Shown: piece after piece, positions 15,599-25,833 of the stretch | Layout: every line of letters starts with the position of its first letter | Numbering within the stretch: position 1 is the first letter of the stretch | Assembly: GCA_019752635.1 (NCBI GenBank) | Contig: JAIELX010000069.1 | Coordinates: forward strand, 1 to 64,000 | Reading direction: 5' to 3' | DNA: 64,000 nt | Source of the DNA: Candidatus Obscuribacterales bacterium | Lineage (GTDB): Bacteria; Cyanobacteriota; Vampirovibrionia; Obscuribacterales; Obscuribacteraceae | Made by a program: the position numbers and the translations under genes | Notes under the pieces: generated by a model | Databases searched by the model: none | Told to the model about the DNA's origin: nothing | The model's input: the letters and a program-made list of their open reading frames with translations, nothing else

Positions 15599-16153
15599 TC
15601 AGTCGGTTTCGTCTTTTGGAAAGAGAGTCTTCAGGTTTTTCCATCGTGGATCAATTCGATCCGCCCTGTCGCGACCTTCCTTATCTCCGGCTAATGAGCC
15701 GCGCCTCGCCTCATTGGAAGGAAAAGCGGGTCCGGGACAGTCATCGCCGCACAAACAAGTAACCGGCGTAGCGAGCGTAACAGCTTGATACACAACATCG
15801 ACTATGTCAAGCGTACCGTCTTCGGACAAATGCTCGATAAAGTCTCCTGCTGTCAATTCGCGCTCTCGTCGGAGGTCGTCGGCTTGCGGCGTCCAGACCT
15901 GAAAATGCTCGTCTATCGGGACGTTCAAGCTCAGGAAGTAGGGCTGCAAACAGCGATGGCAAGTGAGCTTAAGCAGTGTCTGCACCTGCCCGTTCAACTT
16001 GATTCCAGTTGCACCGGCCGATACAGTAAACTCACCTGATACCGGTTTAACCGCATCCAATCCATCAACTGATTCTTTGAAACTAACGTTCAGTCGTTGT
16101 TGGGGCAGTAACCGCAGATCATCTATGTTGATTTTGAGAGGGTTGTTAGACAC
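15599..16153 (-). CDS. yceD: YceD/DUF177 family protein
   Basis: 184 residues. The domain includes LKLTCHRCLQPY with a CxxC pair, followed by an acidic segment (ERELTAGDF), DIVDVVYQAVTLATPVTCLC and a CGDDC cluster, as in DUF177. In other bacteria it is needed for accumulation of 23S rRNA and is encoded just before rpmF, as here. The Cys pairs suggest zinc binding. It is probably the first gene of the operon, with the promoter in the 97 bp shared with the divergent amidohydrolase gene. Confidence 0.85.
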   Translation of the reverse strand: MSNNPLKINIDDLRLLPQQRLNVSFKESVDGLDAVKPVSGEFTVSAGATGIKLNGQVQTLLKLTCHRCLQPYFLSLNVPIDEHFQVWTPQADDLRRERELTAGDFIEHLSEDGTLDIVDVVYQAVTLATPVTCLCGDDCPGPAFPSNEARRGSLAGDKEGRDRADRIDPRWKNLKTLFPKDETD

Positions 16154-16250
16154 GATATGTGTACGAGCTGTTTCACTCGCACCTGAACAAGATCAAGAGG
16201 CGCCTACCAGAGCAGACGTCCGCCATAATATTACAACAGGGGTCCTTGAA

Positions 16251-17591
16251 ATGACTGCCACCAAGACTTCGCCTCGATATATCCGCGCTCGCTGGGTTTT
16301 GCCTGTAGATAGCGCTCCTATTGAAGACGGTTGCCTTGTCCTGGAAGGCGATCGCATAGCGGCTGTGATGCCTGCGGCGCAGTGCAAAGGCGCGTCTTTT
16401 ATTGACTTCGGCAACGCAGTCATTACGCCCGGCTTCTTTAATCTTCATACTCATTTGGACTACAGCGCACTTCGCCATTTCGACACTCAATCCCAGTTTT
16501 TCGTGTGGATCGACAAGCTAATCAGCTTGTCATGGCAATGGGAGCCGGCTCAGTGGCGCAGGTCGGCTCTGCATGGTGCACGTGAGCTGGCCTTAACCGG
16601 CACCACGTTCGTCGCCGATGCGTCATACAGTGGTGCCGCTGCTTATGGAATTGCCGAGGCTGGCATTCGAGGCGTGGTCGGGCTGGAGCTTTTCGGTGTT
16701 GTTGAGGCAAAGGCTGAGGCTGCCTGGCAGCTCTGGCTCGACAAGTACGAAAAATTCATGGACAGTGCGGATGATACGCTCAATAACGCTATAACTGAAG
16801 GGCGAGTCAAAATTACAGTGGCGCCGCACACACCCTACACGGTTTGTCCGGCGCTTATCGGGAAAGCCAATCAGTGGGCGCGCGCAAATCATTTGCCTGT
16901 CTTGATTCACATAGCCGAATCGGACATGGAGTGTCAGTGGATTGCCAAGTCGTTTCCGCCGCTCGATAATTTCCTGTCGAAGGCCACGGGCGAATCCGTA
17001 GAAACCGTCGCTGCTCTCGATTGGCGCGGTCACGGGCGCACCCCGGTGGAGCATCTTGTTCATCATGGCTTGCTAGATTCAAACATCTTGGCGGCTCACA
17101 CTGTGAAGCTGACAGGCAGAGACATTGAGTTGCTCTCACAATCCGGAGTTGGCACCGCTCATTGTCCGCGCAGTAATTCCCGGTTAAGGAACGGTATCGC
17201 GCCGTTCAGCAAGCTTAAGGCTGCCGGTGTTAATGTTGGCTTCGGTACTGATAGCGCTGCGTCTACAGATGATCTTGATGTATTGGCGGAGGCAAGATTT
17301 GCCTGGAATCTTCATCGAGCCGTCGACCCGGACTTTGCCTGCGGACCGGAGGAAGCGCTTTATCACTTGACCCTTGGTGCAGCGCGAGCGGTTGGTGTGG
17401 CTGATGAGCTAGGTTCTCTGACCGATGGGAAGTTTGCCGATTTCTGTGTATTTTCACTTGAGTTCCTTCCCGATTTGGCGCAAACTCGACCACACGAATC
17501 TTTGCTTTACGGAGGCGCGGTTCCCACGGACGTTTTCGTAGGAGGGGGGCCAGTTGTAGTAGACCGAAAGTTGTCTACCGTGCGGGGCTGA
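16251..17591 (+). CDS. Amidohydrolase (SAH/MTA deaminase-like, TrzN/AtzA superfamily)
   Basis: 446 residues from ATG 16251, with GGGG about 8 nt upstream; the frame is open much farther upstream but that part overlaps yceD. The metal site is visible: HTH at 66-68 in NLHTHLDYSAL, His in LIHIAES, His in LAAHTVKL and Asp in FGTDSAASTDDL. This fits the chlorohydrolase/S-adenosylhomocysteine or 5'-methylthioadenosine deaminase group. It would deaminate a purine nucleoside or related compound; the substrate is not fixed by sequence. It stands alone, divergent from yceD. Confidence 0.8.
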   Translation: MTATKTSPRYIRARWVLPVDSAPIEDGCLVLEGDRIAAVMPAAQCKGASFIDFGNAVITPGFFNLHTHLDYSALRHFDTQSQFFVWIDKLISLSWQWEPAQWRRSALHGARELALTGTTFVADASYSGAAAYGIAEAGIRGVVGLELFGVVEAKAEAAWQLWLDKYEKFMDSADDTLNNAITEGRVKITVAPHTPYTVCPALIGKANQWARANHLPVLIHIAESDMECQWIAKSFPPLDNFLSKATGESVETVAALDWRGHGRTPVEHLVHHGLLDSNILAAHTVKLTGRDIELLSQSGVGTAHCPRSNSRLRNGIAPFSKLKAAGVNVGFGTDSAASTDDLDVLAEARFAWNLHRAVDPDFACGPEEALYHLTLGAARAVGVADELGSLTDGKFADFCVFSLEFLPDLAQTRPHESLLYGGAVPTDVFVGGGPVVVDRKLSTVRG

Positions 17592-17703
17592 TAATAATCG
17601 ACACCCAAAATCCCCGGACATTGCGTATACTGACAGTTTGACAAGGGACGATTACGGGCAAGATCGTAGGTGCCCACCAAATTTATCAACCAGGAAATGA
17701 ATC

Positions 17704-18417
17704 ATGGCAGGAGTAGGCAGAACGGATCACATTTGCAGCGGTCGGACTTGCATGTTCTGCCGGGTGCTCGATAATCCGCAGCGAACCAGGCAGATGACCA
17801 ACCAGTATGCTCGCCAGCAAGTGGACGTGCAGGCACTAGAGCGAGTAAAAGAGCTGGAAAACCGTTCTATGCTCCAAAAAACGGCAGAGAACCTGACGTC
17901 CAATAAGGCGGAAGAACTTGAGAAACTTGCATTACTAGACTCACTGACCGAGCTTTACAACTCTCGCACGTTGATTAAAGAATTGAAGGACGAACTGAAG
18001 CGCGCGAAGCGCTACAAGCGTCCCGTGTCGCTGCTCATGATTGCTGTTGATGGTCACAAGGAAATCTCCCGGCAATATGGTGCTCTGACTTCCGATGCTG
18101 TTTTGAAAGTGGTGTCAAATGTTCTGCGCGACTGCGTTCGCGACGTCGACGTGCCGGCTCGGTACAGCGGGGACGAGTTTGCGATTGTTCTACCGGAAAC
18201 CAACGCTGCCGGTGCTGCAGTAGTTGCCGAACGGATTCGCCAGCGAGTTGGAACTCAGGCCATCACTCATAACTGGAACAACCTGAAAGTGACCGCAAGT
18301 ATCGGTCTGGCCTCTTTTCCCGCTCATGCTCGCGAGCACGATGAGTTGATCGCACGTTCGGTACAGGCTCTTGAGTTGGCTTGTGCGCGCGGTGGCGACC
18401 GAGTTTGCGCCGTCTAA
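17704..18417 (+). CDS. Diguanylate cyclase (GGDEF domain)
   Basis: 237 residues. The N-terminal part has a small Cys cluster (CSGRTCMFC, residues about 12-20) and a coiled coil (about 40-80). A GGDEF domain fills the rest: LALLDSLTELYNSR, then RYSGDEFAIVLPE with SGDEF in place of GGDEF, a variant known from active cyclases, and ITASIGLASFPAHA near the end. It makes c-di-GMP. The Cys cluster may bind a metal or sense redox state (inference). A TATACT box lies at about 17626, but without a convincing -35. An HD-GYP protein at 42281 could degrade the product. Confidence 0.85.
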   Translation: MAGVGRTDHICSGRTCMFCRVLDNPQRTRQMTNQYARQQVDVQALERVKELENRSMLQKTAENLTSNKAEELEKLALLDSLTELYNSRTLIKELKDELKRAKRYKRPVSLLMIAVDGHKEISRQYGALTSDAVLKVVSNVLRDCVRDVDVPARYSGDEFAIVLPETNAAGAAVVAERIRQRVGTQAITHNWNNLKVTASIGLASFPAHAREHDELIARSVQALELACARGGDRVCAV

Positions 18418-18546
18418 CCTCGCATGTAGCCTCGCCGTATAAGTGTCGTCACATCGCGATTTCGCGCGGTCGTTGATCTACGACCTACTCCCTTTCGATT
18501 ATGGCTTTCGATCTTCTCTTCGCAGAAGGCCCATCAGCGCGCAACG

Positions 18547-18822
18547 TTGCACGGGGTTCAGCTCTTACGCTTTTGCTTTCTAGCCATCATCCTCTTGCCC
18601 GTCAATGTTTGCAGCCAAGACTTTTCCTCTCTGAAACCCGGGCGGTTTCCCTGTGCGTTTTACCGATGCCTGAGTTATAGAACAGTTCGTTCCCTCTATC
18701 CTTCTATAAGGAATGATTTTTCTGATGACTTGAAAAGCTCAGGCAATCGCGAACGCTTAAAACTATATGAACTGACCAAGGTCACGTGCAGTTACGAGCA
18801 TTGGCGTCCGGGCTGGTATTGA
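18547..18822 (+). CDS. Possible small secreted protein
   Basis: Starting from a TTG codon, 91 residues with an N-terminal hydrophobic stretch (LLRFCFLAIILLPVNVCSQ) that could be a signal peptide, perhaps of lipoprotein type (Cys after VNV). The rest is Arg/Tyr/Ser-rich with several Cys. No ATG, no good ribosome-binding site. This is the only candidate in the 600 bp between the cyclase gene and secD. The remainder of that gap (18823-19022) must hold the secD promoter, but I see no clear boxes. Confidence 0.25.
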   Translation: MHGVQLLRFCFLAIILLPVNVCSQDFSSLKPGRFPCAFYRCLSYRTVRSLYPSIRNDFSDDLKSSGNRERLKLYELTKVTCSYEHWRPGWY

Positions 18823-19022
18823 CGCGAATGTAGAGTTATTAAGCCTTACTGACAGCCACTAAGATACGAGAAGTAGGGCTTGTGGCGAATCAAGCTCAAA
18901 CTCGGCAACTCGATTTGCCTTATATTCGTCACTTAACTGGTGGCGGCGTAGGTCCAGCAATTCGGACGTAGCAGCCTTAACGGGTTACAATTGGTCGGAC
19001 TGCGTGTTTCACTGAGTAGAAG

Positions 19023-20588
19023 ATGTTTGCAAAAAACTGGAAACTCCTAGCTGTATTGGGTGTCTTGGTCTGGTCGATCACCACCCTGTTTCAATTTTTG
19101 CCCGATGCCAGGCTGAAGGAATTGCAGCGTATAGCTGCTCTATCTCCAGCCGACCTGCAATTGGATATTACCAAGCGACTTGAGAAGACTGAAGGCTGGG
19201 AAAAGCTGACGATGTTTCAGCGCGAAGATTTGCTGAAGATCTCCCAGGAAGAGGCCGCTTCAGCCAACAACATGCAAGTAATCGGCAAAGTCGGTGACTA
19301 TACGATAGTTACCAACTTGAAACTGGGCCTGGACCTGAAGGGTGGTAGTCAGTTGTTGCTGCAGGCGCTGCCGAGCAAACTGGTGCCGGAGATCACACCG
19401 GAAGTAATGAAGGGGTTGGAAACTGTTATCAACAACCGCGTTAACTCGTTGGGTGTTTCCGAAACAGTAGTTCAGCGCAGCGGTAAGGACAGATTGATTG
19501 TTGAATTACCAGGCGTTAAGGACCCGCAGGAAGCAAAGGACCGCATTGGTACCACCGCATTGCTGGAATTTAAGGCGCTAGAGTACGAAAATCCTGATGC
19601 GCCAAGCGAAGCCTTGCAGCCCAAGGTGGATGCCAATGGAAACCCGGTGTGGCGCGATGTCGGCATCACCGGTTCAGACTTCAAGCGGGCTGCTGCACTG
19701 CCGATGGTCGGTGGACAGAACTGGCGGATCAACTTCGAATTTAAGCCCGATGGTGCCACTAAATTTGGTGACCTCACTAACAAGAGTGTGGGCAAGAAAA
19801 TTGGTATCTTCCTGGATGGCGAGCCGACGGAACGCGGACCAGACGGGCGTCCACTGCCGCAGAAGGAATATCAGGGCATAAACGTCAAAGAGCGAATCAT
19901 GGGTGGCTCCGGTGAAATCACCGGTAGTTTTACCAAAGATCAAGCTGTCGACCTGGCTCTTAAGCTCAACGCCGGAGCGTTGCCGACAAAGGTGGCGATC
20001 CTGGAAGAGCGGACCGTAGGAGCGACCCTGGGGCAGGACTCAATCGATAAGAGCCTTGTTGCGGGTATTGTCGGCATCTCCGCCGTCATGCTTTTCATGG
20101 TGGCAATCTACGGTATCCCCGGAGTATGTGCTGATATCTGCTTGATTCTCTACACCATTACCACGTTGGCCATCTTTCGGGCTGTGCCGGTGACCCTGAC
20201 GCTGGCAGGTATCGCGGGCTTCATCCTCTCAATCGGTATGGCGGTTGACGCCAACATTCTTATTTTCGAGCGGACAAAAGAAGAACTGGCTTCCGGTAAG
20301 AGCTTGTACACGAGCATTGAGACTGGCTTCAATAGAGCCTTTACCTCTATCTTCGATAGCAACATGAATAGTTTGATTGCATGCGGCATTTTGATGATGT
20401 TCGGTACGTCGATCGTGAAGGGTTTCGCGATCACGCTGGCTCTTGGTGTTGTTACTTCGATGTTTACAGCCATTACGGCAACACGTGTTCTCCTGCACTT
20501 CATTCCAAAAGGCGTTCCTTTGTTCGGTGTGAAGTCGCAAAAGAAACCACAACCTGCGGTGAGCAGCGATGCCAAAACCGCGACTTAA
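19023..20588 (+). CDS. secD: Protein translocase subunit SecD
   Basis: 521 residues. An N-terminal membrane segment (LAVLGVLVWSITTLFQF) is followed by a large periplasmic part containing GLDLKGGSQLLLQ (SecD motif D1-like), NRVNSLGVSE and LNAGALP. Then five membrane segments with VGATLGQDSI, GMAVDANILIFER and a Lys-rich end. SecD works with SecF to complete protein export using proton motive force. secF follows 15 bp later. SecA is encoded at the right edge of this window. Confidence 0.95.
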   Translation: MFAKNWKLLAVLGVLVWSITTLFQFLPDARLKELQRIAALSPADLQLDITKRLEKTEGWEKLTMFQREDLLKISQEEAASANNMQVIGKVGDYTIVTNLKLGLDLKGGSQLLLQALPSKLVPEITPEVMKGLETVINNRVNSLGVSETVVQRSGKDRLIVELPGVKDPQEAKDRIGTTALLEFKALEYENPDAPSEALQPKVDANGNPVWRDVGITGSDFKRAAALPMVGGQNWRINFEFKPDGATKFGDLTNKSVGKKIGIFLDGEPTERGPDGRPLPQKEYQGINVKERIMGGSGEITGSFTKDQAVDLALKLNAGALPTKVAILEERTVGATLGQDSIDKSLVAGIVGISAVMLFMVAIYGIPGVCADICLILYTITTLAIFRAVPVTLTLAGIAGFILSIGMAVDANILIFERTKEELASGKSLYTSIETGFNRAFTSIFDSNMNSLIACGILMMFGTSIVKGFAITLALGVVTSMFTAITATRVLLHFIPKGVPLFGVKSQKKPQPAVSSDAKTAT

Positions 20589-20603
20589 GAGGTAGTCTGA
20601 TCC

Positions 20604-21620
20604 ATGAAGTTTCCGCATGTAGATATCGTCAAGCCTCGTAAATGGTGGATTGGGCTTTCGCTGCTCATTACCGTTCCGGGTATAGTCGGCATCATCTGGA
20701 GTTGCATCGTTTTGGGTGCACCGGTGCGACTTGGAATTGATTTTACCGGTGGCTCTATCTTGCAATATCAGTTCGATAAGCCAGTTGAGCTGCAAGAGAT
20801 TCGTGAAGTTCTTGAGAAATCGCCCTCTGAAGAGCTGCATGGCGCCCAGGTTCAGGGTGCAACCATTGCGGGCAAAGAAGTCGTCATCATGCGAACTAAA
20901 GCAATGGCCGACGATATGCAAGACGAGTCGATTCGAAAAGGGCTGAAAGAAACTCTTCGCCAAAAATTCGGTGAATTCAAAATTCTTTCCGAAGACAAAG
21001 TGAGCGGTGTTGTTGGACCCGAGCTACTAACCTCCGGACTGCTCTCATTGTTCCTCACTTTTGCAGCGATGGTGGCTTACATCAAATTTCGATTTCGATT
21101 TGATTTTGCTGTTTGCGCCATCATTGCTCTGGTGCACGACGTTGTGATTCTAGTCGGACTATTTGCGATCTTGGGCTTGGTTCCGGGGGTTCACAAAGAA
21201 GTTGACAGCTTATTCATAAGCGCCGTGCTTACGGTAATTGGTTTCTCCGTCCACGACACTATCGTTGTTTTTGACCGCATTCGCGAAAATCAAAAATACG
21301 TTGGCAGCTTCATGACCGACCCCAAAACCGGAGAGAAGCAAAAGCGAACCTTCGGCGACGTTGCCAATGACAGCATTAATCAAACTCTGGCCCGGTCGAT
21401 CTACACTTCGTTGACAGTAATTATTACGTTGACGGCGTTGTATGTGCTCGGTGGCAGCACCACCAAAGACTTCGTGCTGGCAATGCTTATCGGTATCATC
21501 TCCGGAACGTACTCTTCCATATTCAACGCGTCTTGTTTGCTTGTATGGTGGAATGAAATACACGCAAACAAAAAGAGCTCGGCGAAGCCAAGTGCCACAT
21601 CCTCCGCAAGCCCGGCTTAG
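20604..21620 (+). CDS. secF: Protein translocase subunit SecF
   Basis: 338 residues. Motifs GIDFTGGSILQYQF, VSGVVGPEL, GFSVHDTIVVFDRIREN and TSLTVIITLTALYVLGG are typical of SecF; six membrane segments. It forms the SecDF complex with the gene just upstream. The C-terminus is Lys/Ser/Ala-rich and cytoplasmic. Confidence 0.95.
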   Translation: MKFPHVDIVKPRKWWIGLSLLITVPGIVGIIWSCIVLGAPVRLGIDFTGGSILQYQFDKPVELQEIREVLEKSPSEELHGAQVQGATIAGKEVVIMRTKAMADDMQDESIRKGLKETLRQKFGEFKILSEDKVSGVVGPELLTSGLLSLFLTFAAMVAYIKFRFRFDFAVCAIIALVHDVVILVGLFAILGLVPGVHKEVDSLFISAVLTVIGFSVHDTIVVFDRIRENQKYVGSFMTDPKTGEKQKRTFGDVANDSINQTLARSIYTSLTVIITLTALYVLGGSTTKDFVLAMLIGIISGTYSSIFNASCLLVWWNEIHANKKSSAKPSATSSASPA

Positions 21621-21624
21621 GCGT

Positions 21625-21630
21625 ATAATA
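21625..21630 (+). promoter_or_regulatory. Candidate -10 box
   Basis: A perfect TATAAT just behind the secF stop, 35 bp before the next gene (21665). No good -35 is visible at the usual distance, so this is a suggestion only. Confidence 0.3.
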
Positions 21631-21664
21631 GTCGTGCTACGAAACCAGGGTAAGGGCGGCATAT

Positions 21665-21982
21665 ATGTCGGACATGACTCAGACACCTCAATCCGATTGG
21701 TCTGATCAGCAAAAGTGGGAATACTTGCTGCGTCACGAGCGGCTAGGCGAGCTTTTGGTGAAATGCGGGAAGCTCACTTTGGTTCAGGTCGAAGAGTTGC
21801 TTCAGGAGCAAAGGAATACCACCAAGCATCTTGGTGAGTTGGTTGTTGAGCGTAAGTTGCTTACGCTCGATGAGATTATGCATGAGCTCAAACAGCAGTC
21901 CGATATGGACCAGACCGCAAGGCAAACCATTGATGAGCTGAAAAAACTGGCGGACGAGCATAAGAAAGCGCACGATTCGTGA
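21665..21982 (+). CDS. Standalone MshEN/GspE-N-like domain protein
   Basis: 105 residues. The core LGELLVKCGKLTLVQVEELL and HLGELVVERKLLTLDEIMHE has the two-part pattern of the N-terminal domain of type II secretion/type IV pilus ATPases (GspE, MshE), where some versions bind c-di-GMP. Here it stands without the ATPase. The C-terminus is a charged helix. Its stop overlaps the start of the SDR gene (GTGA). Homology is judged by pattern; c-di-GMP binding is not shown. Pilin-like and c-di-GMP genes occur elsewhere in the window. Confidence 0.55.
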   Translation: MSDMTQTPQSDWSDQQKWEYLLRHERLGELLVKCGKLTLVQVEELLQEQRNTTKHLGELVVERKLLTLDEIMHELKQQSDMDQTARQTIDELKKLADEHKKAHDS

Positions 21983-22761
21983 GATTTGCAGGACGTTCAA
22001 TTGTCATAACTGGAGCCGGGTCCGGAATCGGGCGAGCTACTGCAATTCGATTTGCAGTGGAAGGTGCCGCGGTCGCGGCGGTTGACATTGATGGTTACGC
22101 CGTGAGAAGTCTCGCAGACGAGTTGCAGCAAGAAGGGCTGGCCTGTCGTGCTTATGAGGCGGACATCTCTAACCGCGCCGATGTCGATCGTTTTGTTACT
22201 GCGACGTTGACTGCATTCAAGAAGATAGATTTTTTGTTTAACAACGCCGGGGTTGAGTTTGTGTCGCCGCTGGCCGACACCACCGATGAAGCTTGGGACA
22301 AAGTGCTCGATACGAATCTCAAAGGCACATTCATGGTGACTCGTGCCTGTCTTGCGTCGATGATCGAATCTGGTGGTGGCTGCATCATCAACAACGCGTC
22401 TGATGCCGGGCTGAGGGGAATTCGTGTAAATGCGGCTTACAGCACCTCAAAGGCCGGCGTGATTCATCTGACAAAATCCATTGCTCTGGATTACGGCAAA
22501 TACAACATACGCTGCAACTGTCTCTGTCCGGGTTGCATAAAAACTCCGCTTTGTGAGCGCTTCAACGCTGAGGTCGGCGCTCGACATGGCAAAACTGGCG
22601 AGGAAGTACTGCAAGAGTTTGTTGAAGCAAATATTCCAATGATGCGCGTCGGACTGGCCGAAGAAGTTGCGTCAGTTGTAGCATTCCTGTGTTCGGAAGA
22701 CGGGCGCTACATCTCCGGTGCCACCATTCCTGTCGATGGCGGACTCACCGCAGGCATGTAG
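21979..22761 (+). CDS. Short-chain dehydrogenase/reductase
   Basis: 260 residues from GTG 21979 (4-bp overlap with the gene before). TGAGSGIG cofactor loop, DID after the second strand (suggests NAD), NNAG, Ser in NNASDAG, YSTSK catalytic Tyr/Lys, and the family's usual VDGG near the C-terminus. A classical SDR oxidoreductase; substrate not predictable. Translationally coupled with the MshEN-like gene. Confidence 0.9.
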   Translation: MRFAGRSIVITGAGSGIGRATAIRFAVEGAAVAAVDIDGYAVRSLADELQQEGLACRAYEADISNRADVDRFVTATLTAFKKIDFLFNNAGVEFVSPLADTTDEAWDKVLDTNLKGTFMVTRACLASMIESGGGCIINNASDAGLRGIRVNAAYSTSKAGVIHLTKSIALDYGKYNIRCNCLCPGCIKTPLCERFNAEVGARHGKTGEEVLQEFVEANIPMMRVGLAEEVASVVAFLCSEDGRYISGATIPVDGGLTAGM

Positions 22762-22768
22762 CCAGGTA

Positions 22769-23170
22769 CTAACCGCCCTTCATCGCTTTCTTCTTTTGAA
22801 TCTCTTTCAGAATCTGCGTGCGCACGAAAAAGTAAACGCCAAAGAATGCGGCGGCCATAATCCATACAAACACTCTCACCCAAAGCAAATCGTATTCTTT
22901 CGGGAAGACGAACGGCATTGCAAACAAGCCGGCCGGTGTCAGCAGAAGCACCGCCGATATTGAGACCAGGCGCATAGTGCTGGAAGGTAGTCCTTCATTC
23001 ATTGCCATAACGATGAGATTGGAAACTGCGTGCATCGAAAGGCAAGTGGCTAATGCCAGCTCAAAATATTCGCGTTCTCGCCCGCCGACCGTGCAAAGAA
23101 AATAGGTGAAAGGAATCGCTGCAAGACCACAGCCTACGGTTAAAGCCAGATTCTTTGTGATTGCTACCAA
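22769..23170 (-). CDS. Small integral membrane protein
   Basis: 133 residues with about four hydrophobic segments (LALTVGCGLAAIPFTYFLC, ATCLSMHAVSNLIVMAM, LVSISAVLLLTPAGLFAM, VRVFVWIMAAAFFGVYFFV) and a Lys-rich C-terminal tail (KEIQKKKAMKGG). No family recognised. It follows queG on the same strand, 27 bp away, and may be cotranscribed. Confidence 0.6.
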   Translation of the reverse strand: MVAITKNLALTVGCGLAAIPFTYFLCTVGGREREYFELALATCLSMHAVSNLIVMAMNEGLPSSTMRLVSISAVLLLTPAGLFAMPFVFPKEYDLLWVRVFVWIMAAAFFGVYFFVRTQILKEIQKKKAMKGG

Positions 23171-23197
23171 GGCTCTACCCTCCAGGGTGATTCAAGT

Positions 23198-24340
<1,143 letters not shown>

Positions 24341-24363
24341 CGCTTGGAGTACTTTCGACGACA

Positions 24364-25482
24364 ATGCCAGAACCAAGTATAGCGCCCGATTACAGCATCG
24401 AGGATTTTCAGTACGAGTTGCCGCCGGAACTTGTTGCTCAGGAGCCGCTGAAAGAGCGTCATACATCAAGGCTAATGCGAGTAAATAGACGAACCGGCGA
24501 AGTTTCGCATCATGTTTTTGCGGACATTGCCGAAATGCTGGTTGCTGGCGATGTCCTCGTGTTGAACGATACTCGTGTTATTCCCGCGCGCCTATCGGCG
24601 CGACGTGCTTCCGGCGGGAAAGTCGATATTCTGCTGATAAAACCTGATACCGGTGGTGAAGGACATTGGCAGGCGATGGCTACGCCATTGAGAAAACTGC
24701 GTCAGGGAGAACGGCTCACCATCGCATGTGGTGACAAGCTGTTTCACATTGATGTTGCCGGATTTTGTGAAACGGAAGACGGACAGAGAAGAGCAATATT
24801 CAACTTGGGCCCGGGGCGAAGCACTTTTGAGTTACTCGCCGCTGTTGGTCAAGCTCCGCTGCCACCCTACATTCATCGCCATGACGATGAGACCGAGGGG
24901 AGCTATGATGATGCAAGTCGGAAATCGGCGGATCTAACGCGTTATCAAACAGTGTTTGCGAGGACTCCCGGAGCTGTTGCCGCACCGACTGCAGGGCTGC
25001 ACTTCTCTGAAGAACTGCTGAATGATCTTCGCAAGAAGGGAATTGAGACGTGCTTCGTCACGTTGCACGTTGGTCCGGGAACGTTTAAACCTGTGACGAC
25101 ATCGGTTCTGGACCACACCGTGGAGGCGGAGGAGCTCACCATCACACCGGAGACTGCTGCGATAGTTAATCGCGCGCGTCAGGAAGGGAGGCGCATCGTC
25201 GCGGTCGGAACAACGTCTTGCCGGGCACTGGAAAGCGCCGGCAAATCCGGCATACTCGAACCAGTCGAAAGCGATCGCACGTCGCTATATATAAGACCGG
25301 GATATCAATTCAAAATTGTCGATGCGCTGATCACAAACTTTCATTTGAGCAAATCTAGTTTGCTCATTTTGGTCTCGGCATTTGCAGGTCGAGAACGCAT
25401 TATGAATGCATACCAATTGGCGGTTTCGAATCGCTACCGCTTTTACAGTTACGGCGACGCCATGTTCATCGCCGACCGCTGA
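24364..25482 (+). CDS. queA: S-adenosylmethionine:tRNA ribosyltransferase-isomerase
   Basis: 372 residues from ATG 24364. YELPPELVAQEPL, NDTRVIPARL, APTAGLHF, HVGPGTFKPV and TNFHLSKSSLLILVSAFAG are QueA hallmarks. It transfers and rearranges the ribosyl part of SAM onto 7-deazaguanine in tRNA to give epoxyqueuosine, which QueG then reduces. Start is only about 23 bp from the queG start on the other strand, so promoters must overlap the coding regions. Confidence 0.95.
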   Translation: MPEPSIAPDYSIEDFQYELPPELVAQEPLKERHTSRLMRVNRRTGEVSHHVFADIAEMLVAGDVLVLNDTRVIPARLSARRASGGKVDILLIKPDTGGEGHWQAMATPLRKLRQGERLTIACGDKLFHIDVAGFCETEDGQRRAIFNLGPGRSTFELLAAVGQAPLPPYIHRHDDETEGSYDDASRKSADLTRYQTVFARTPGAVAAPTAGLHFSEELLNDLRKKGIETCFVTLHVGPGTFKPVTTSVLDHTVEAEELTITPETAAIVNRARQEGRRIVAVGTTSCRALESAGKSGILEPVESDRTSLYIRPGYQFKIVDALITNFHLSKSSLLILVSAFAGRERIMNAYQLAVSNRYRFYSYGDAMFIADR

Positions 25483-25513
25483 AGAGAACGTAGGGGACTC
25501 CCTGGCAAGCTAA

Positions 25514-25522
25514 GGGGGGGGG
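25514..25522. repeat. Run of nine G
   Basis: A G9 tract about 30 bp behind queA. Such runs mutate easily. The surrounding 25483-25701 holds no gene that I can support; it has GC-rich inverted segments (for example GGCGCT-TGG-AGCGCTC near 25640). Confidence 0.8.
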
Positions 25523-25701
25523 CGAAGCTGAGGAACCCCGGAAGGCCAATACTTCCGACGACGAAGACTCGTGGCTGCGGCCTTGCTAACGCTCGCGAGC
25601 AACTGAACGGCTTAGTAGCTCATTCAATCGGAAAAGTTTTTTGGCGCTTGGAGCGCTCAATTGACCTTCCGGCTCTCGTCCTTAAGTGCTGCGGAGCTCG
25701 G

Positions 25702-25833
25702 TTAATGACCGTTACCGCTGCCGGCGCCTTCCACTTCGTCCGGAAATGGTCCGCCTACTTCAAATTTGTCGTTAATCCAGACTGCCAACACTGTTGCCAA
25801 CGTAGTTACCGCCAGTCCACTTAACAGTTCCAT
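25702..25833 (-). CDS. Putative 43-residue membrane protein
   Basis: ATG 25833 with AGAGGA about 9 nt upstream. The first half is a single hydrophobic helix (MELLSGLAVTTLATVLAVW), the second half is acidic and Gly/Pro-rich (DKFEVGGPFPDEVEGAGSGN). The layout is that of bacterial small membrane proteins that bind larger complexes. No known family recognised. AT-rich sequence upstream (TATAGAAT on the minus strand near 25880) could be its promoter. The region 25834-26145 has no other gene that I can see. Confidence 0.5.
   Translation of the reverse strand: MELLSGLAVTTLATVLAVWINDKFEVGGPFPDEVEGAGSGNGH

Noticed and set aside
25483..25701. Possible SRP or tmRNA gene behind queA
   Set aside because: It contains GGAAGG and GC-rich hairpins, but not the conserved SRP loop, nor a tmRNA tag frame or acceptor end.
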